In this document: one piece after another, positions 63,443 through 64,000 of the stretch
Position numbering within the stretch: the stretch's first letter is position 1
Layout: each line of letters opens with the position of its first letter
Source: Nocardia abscessus NBRC 100374
Lineage (GTDB): Bacteria > Actinomycetota > Actinomycetes > Mycobacteriales > Mycobacteriaceae
Reading direction: 5' to 3'
Length of the DNA stretch: 64,000 nt
Assembly: GCF_000308455.1 (NCBI RefSeq)
Contig: NZ_BAFP01000104.1
Span: 1 to 64,000 of the forward strand
The notes under the pieces: generated by a model
What the model was told of the DNA's origin: nothing
The model's input: the letters and a program-made list of their open reading frames with translations, nothing else
Database searches by the model: none
Position numbers and translations under genes: made by a program

Positions 63443-64000
63443 ATGAGTTTGGTTGTCGTGGGCCGCGTCGCGGCGAGCTTGGCGCTCGGCTCCGTCCTGC
63501 TGGTCGGCTGCGCCCGGTTCGACGATTCGGCGTCCAGTCCGTTCACCCCGGAACCGACCCTGCGCGGAGCGAACATCGACCCGAAGAAACCGAGCCAGCC
63601 ACCCACATCGACCACCCGGCCGAGCGGCCCGTGCATCGATCCCGACCCGGCGGTGGTGGCGACCTGCCTGGACACCACCGGCGGCCTGGTCACGCTCGCC
63701 GACGGCGCGCTGGTCGCCGAGCGCCGCACCGGGCGCATCCTGAAGGTGGTCCCGGAGCAGCCGCCGGTCGAGATCGCCCGGGTGGACGTGGACGGCTCCG
63801 GCGACGGCGGCCTCAGCGACATCGCGCTGTCGCCGACCTACCGAGAAGACGGCCTGATGTACGCGTACATCACCACCTCCAGCGACAACCGGGTGGTCCG
63901 CATCGCCGAAGGCGGTTCCCCCAAAGACGTGCTCACCGGAATCCCGAAGGGCGCCACCGGCAACCACGGCGCGATCGACTTCGTCTCGTCCGACCAGATG
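63443..64000 (+). CDS. lppZ: PQQ-type sugar dehydrogenase lipoprotein, LppZ-like (truncated by window end)
   Basis: The first 186 codons of a gene running past the window. The signal peptide ends in the lipobox LLVGC near residue 23, so it is a surface lipoprotein. A Pro/Ser-rich linker follows, then the start of a glucose/sorbosone dehydrogenase beta-propeller: GGLVTLADGALVAERRTGRI and DGSGDGGLSDIALSPTYRED near 120. It matches the position of Rv3006 (LppZ). The catalytic part is mostly outside the window. Confidence 0.85.
   Translation, partial: MSLVVVGRVAASLALGSVLLVGCARFDDSASSPFTPEPTLRGANIDPKKPSQPPTSTTRPSGPCIDPDPAVVATCLDTTGGLVTLADGALVAERRTGRILKVVPEQPPVEIARVDVDGSGDGGLSDIALSPTYREDGLMYAYITTSSDNRVVRIAEGGSPKDVLTGIPKGATGNHGAIDFVSSDQM

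Overview
The window looks like a chromosomal segment of a high-GC, mycolic-acid-type actinobacterium, most likely Nocardia. Four things suggest this. GC content is very high. GTG and TTG starts are common. HupB has the long lysine/alanine tail seen in mycobacteria and nocardiae. From about 2.1 kb to 23.3 kb and again from 55.4 kb to the end, the gene order follows the M. tuberculosis Rv2976c-Rv3006 backbone (ung, thiL, DUF3515, ddlA, gpsA, fbiD, ppk, mutT1, hupB, leuD, leuC, IclR, FDOR protein, gltX with tRNA-Glu and tRNA-Gln, FAH protein, MFS, leuB, serA, then ilvC, ilvN, ilvB, cfp6-like, Rv3005c-like, lppZ-like). Synteny is recalled from knowledge of that genome, not computed.

Layout. 0-2.1 kb: an enoyl-CoA hydratase/isomerase, an alpha/beta hydrolase and a small secreted protein. 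2.1-23.3 kb: conserved housekeeping block covering DNA repair, thiamine diphosphate, cell-wall D-Ala-D-Ala, glycerol-3-phosphate, F420, polyphosphate, nucleotide clean-up, nucleoid protein, leucine and serine synthesis, and glutamyl-tRNA synthesis. 23.4-30.6 kb: accessory block. A TetR regulator and an unusual SDR/alpha-beta-hydrolase fusion each carry the same palindromic operator. A LysR/MFS divergent pair has a palindrome between the two genes. An RlaP-type nucleotidyltransferase, an HxlR regulator and a cold-shock protein follow. 31.0-41.9 kb: a complete-looking myo-inositol uptake and catabolism locus. One long minus-strand operon (iolE, substrate-binding protein, permease, ATPase, iolC, Cgl0159-type aldolase-like protein, iolB, iolD) diverges from a LacI regulator and an iolG-type dehydrogenase, with two LacI-type operators between them. 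No iolA is present. The otherwise overlapping operon is interrupted by a 232-bp gap made largely of 36-bp tandem repeats that resemble the 3' end of iolC.

42.0-51.1 kb: a more variable, island-like stretch: Nudix hydrolase, P450, two GNAT acetyltransferases, an XRE regulator, three small unknown genes in one operon, and a McrB/McrC-type methylation-dependent restriction pair. 51.1-54.7 kb: a VWA protein with its MoxR ATPase, and a double-hotdog thioesterase. 54.7-64 kb: a secreted Gly/Tyr-rich protein and branched-chain amino-acid biosynthesis (ilvBN, ilvC, ilvD). ilvB has a leader peptide and attenuator; the ilvC leader holds three related hairpins. The window ends inside an lppZ-like sugar-dehydrogenase lipoprotein.

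Together with leuB, leuC and leuD, the ilv genes supply most of the valine, isoleucine and leucine pathway (leuA and the transaminase are outside). The inositol locus is a self-contained import-and-degrade unit under one repressor. No phage, insertion sequence, rRNA or true CRISPR array was seen.
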